A DNA stretch of 64,000 bases from positions 27,324,977 through 27,388,976 of the forward strand of contig CM076259.1 in assembly GCA_038380795.1 (NCBI GenBank). Direction: 5' to 3'. Below the pieces are notes generated by a model. It was not told the DNA's origin. It worked only from the letters and a program-made list of their open reading frames with translations, and did not search any database. The stretch's first letter is position 1. Each line of letters begins with the position of its first letter. A program made the position numbers and the translations under genes. Origin of the DNA: Pyrocephalus nanus. Lineage: Eukaryota; Chordata; Aves; Passeriformes; Tyrannidae. Shown one piece after another: positions 62,401-64,000 of the stretch.

Positions 62401-64000
62401 TTCTATATCTGCCAAATAGAAGCAACAGTATCTTTCAACCTTAAGGGCATCTCTAGTACTGCAAAGATAAATTCTTTATTGACTGTGAACCCCCTCAGAT
62501 CTAAGATATTAAATATACTGAAAAACCCTGTCAGAAAATTAATAACTCTGTTATTAATTAATTATTCACCTTGAGATTTCAAAAATGAGATAAACATGAT
62601 ATACTCAGTAATGAGGATTAAAAGAAATAGAGAACATCACCTATCTGCCTATACATTCAACATTCCTTCTGTTGTAACATTATATGTAACTTTACCATTC
62701 TTGGCTCCAGCATTTGGATGCAAATTTTCCTGAGATTTTTTTTTCAAGAGCTCATTATCATATTGTAAAATTTAGCAAGATTGTTTCAAGTTTGTTCACA
62801 GTCTCATCTCAGAGGCACTTGTTAGGGTCATTATCTGGGGTGTCTGAGTGACCCTTTTTCATGTTTCTTCAAAATGGGAGGTATCCCTTGATTCTGTGCA
62901 GAGAGCTCAGGTACGATGTATAACCTTAGTATGTCAAAGGATCAGGCACATACAGCACATATGAGAAAACACTAGTGTTATTTTGGTGAATTGACTGCAA
63001 CTGAATTAGATGTATATTTCCTGAAAATAAATCCTAATTGGTTTATAAACTGTGTCTGACAATAACTGAACAGATCTGCTCCAGACACAAACATAGCTGC
63101 AGTTAAAATAGCAGCTGTATATTTTTAAGCCTTACTTGATTTGCTGTCTTGACAGTCTAAAAATAAAGATTTACCAAAGTGGACAGACTGTGGACTGCAA
63201 TGTGCATCCTTTCTTGCACAGTAGCTTGAACATGACTGAAGTTAGCATTTCTGGTTTGCTTTTTTTTTTCCTAACCCAGATCTTAAAAAATTTTGCAAGT
63301 TGCAGGGAAACAAGAAGTGTATGTCTTTAGAGAAACCTTTCATCACCTCACATGTCTGTGTGTCACTTGCCTCTGGATGTTATGTATCAAACTTACTGAG
63401 GCAAAGATTTGTAAACTTTCTGCTGAGGGTTCTGAAAGTTGTAGTTTGTGTGCTGGCAGTAATAACATCAACTAAACCACAGAGCTAACTGGATCATCAA
63501 TTAAAATACAAAGCTCCAGATTACTGGCATGTCAGAACAGAAGCAGCATTCAAACCCTGATAAATATCAGGAAAAAATTCTCTGTGTCTTCTTCCTGTCC
63601 TCTAACTTCACAGATTTAACAATGAGAAGAGAGACATAGACATATTTTCTCTGAAAAGAACAGCATATGCAAGTTAGAGATGAGGTAAAATCAACTAAAA
63701 ATATACCTGAATAATGATGGGGACTTACTCTGCATCTGAATGCTCTGATATGGTCGCTTTTCATAAACAAAGCATGTATTTTCTTTTCCTACGTGAGATT
63801 CAGATGGGATTTGTTTCAGCATACAGCAATGTGAAAGCAGGCTCCTCTCCAGAAACTTTGCAATCAGTCCCTTCTGTGTTTTGGAGAACAATAAGGCCTG
63901 TGCCTTTGATGTATTTTTATTTATCAGTTATTTCTCCCCAAGAGTTACATTTGCATTGGAAAGTATTGTTCACACAACACATCCATGTTTTTGTTGCAGT
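56430..64000. other. Region upstream of the KPNA1 promoter; no gene recognised
   Basis: No exon with family resemblance on either strand. In mammals PARP9 lies upstream of KPNA1, but I find no macrodomain or PARP-like sequence here. The part at about 56.93-57.40 kb is GC-rich with CCTGGAGCAGCACCGG and TGTGTGGCTGGATGTGTAAT and may be an old LTR-like repeat. A CR1-like end is at 62030-62077 and a T16 run at 60397-60412. Confidence 0.5.
62030..62077 (+). mobile_element. Short CR1-like 3' end
   Basis: CCTTGTGAGTCCCTTCCAAC then TCAGAATATTCTGTGAAATC matches the last bases of the CR1 subfamily tail that also ends the SINE at 1.6 kb. The upstream part, if present, is too diverged to delimit. Confidence 0.65.

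Noticed and set aside
56430..64000. Search for the 3' end of PARP9, the upstream neighbour in mammals
   Set aside because: No macrodomain, PARP catalytic or other matching exon was found on either strand, so no call is made.
1..64000. CRISPR arrays, operons, prokaryotic mobile systems
   Set aside because: Nothing of the kind is present. The window is vertebrate nuclear DNA with one spliced gene and typical bird repeats.

Overview
The window is animal nuclear DNA, almost certainly from a passerine bird. It contains spliced genes with GT-AG introns, several CR1 LINE 3' ends that finish in ATTCTRTG-type repeats, a tRNA-Ile-derived SINE with a CR1-like tail (the TguSINE1 type described from passerines), and a long terminal repeat whose internal 'CCCACRCTGGAGCAG' minisatellite I recognise from bird ERV LTRs. 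No prokaryotic or organellar genes are seen.

The window holds one protein-coding gene, KPNA1 (importin subunit alpha-5), on the minus strand from the CpG island near 55.6 kb to its 3' UTR below 9.3 kb. I rebuilt all 13 coding exons from splice sites and reading phase. They join without a break into a 538-residue protein with an importin-beta-binding domain, an array of armadillo repeats and the KPNA1-specific C-terminus. The start codon is in the second exon, so a non-coding first exon must lie upstream. The best donor for it is CAG|GTGCGG at 55576, inside the CpG island.

Layout: 1-7480 is intergenic or distal 3' UTR with a SINE at 1.6 kb and a (TA/TG)n microsatellite at 6.9 kb. About 7.5-9.3 kb is the likely proximal 3' UTR. 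9321-43232 is the KPNA1 coding span, with 12 introns inside it; two are long, 12.3 kb (11978-24307, with an ERV-type LTR and a second LTR-like repeat) and 7.9 kb (29316-37256). 43238-55575 is intron 1. About 55.1-56.4 kb is a CpG-island promoter with a perfect NRF1 site and two oppositely oriented ZNF143/SBS-type motifs 46 bp apart. 56.4-64 kb has no recognisable gene, only repeat fragments.

I found no undescribed biological system. The points most worth checking are the paired SBS/NRF1 promoter, a possible divergent transcript from it, the LTR in the large intron, a 255-codon frame overlapping the terminal KPNA1 exon, and a duplicated perfect 14-bp palindrome in intron 6.
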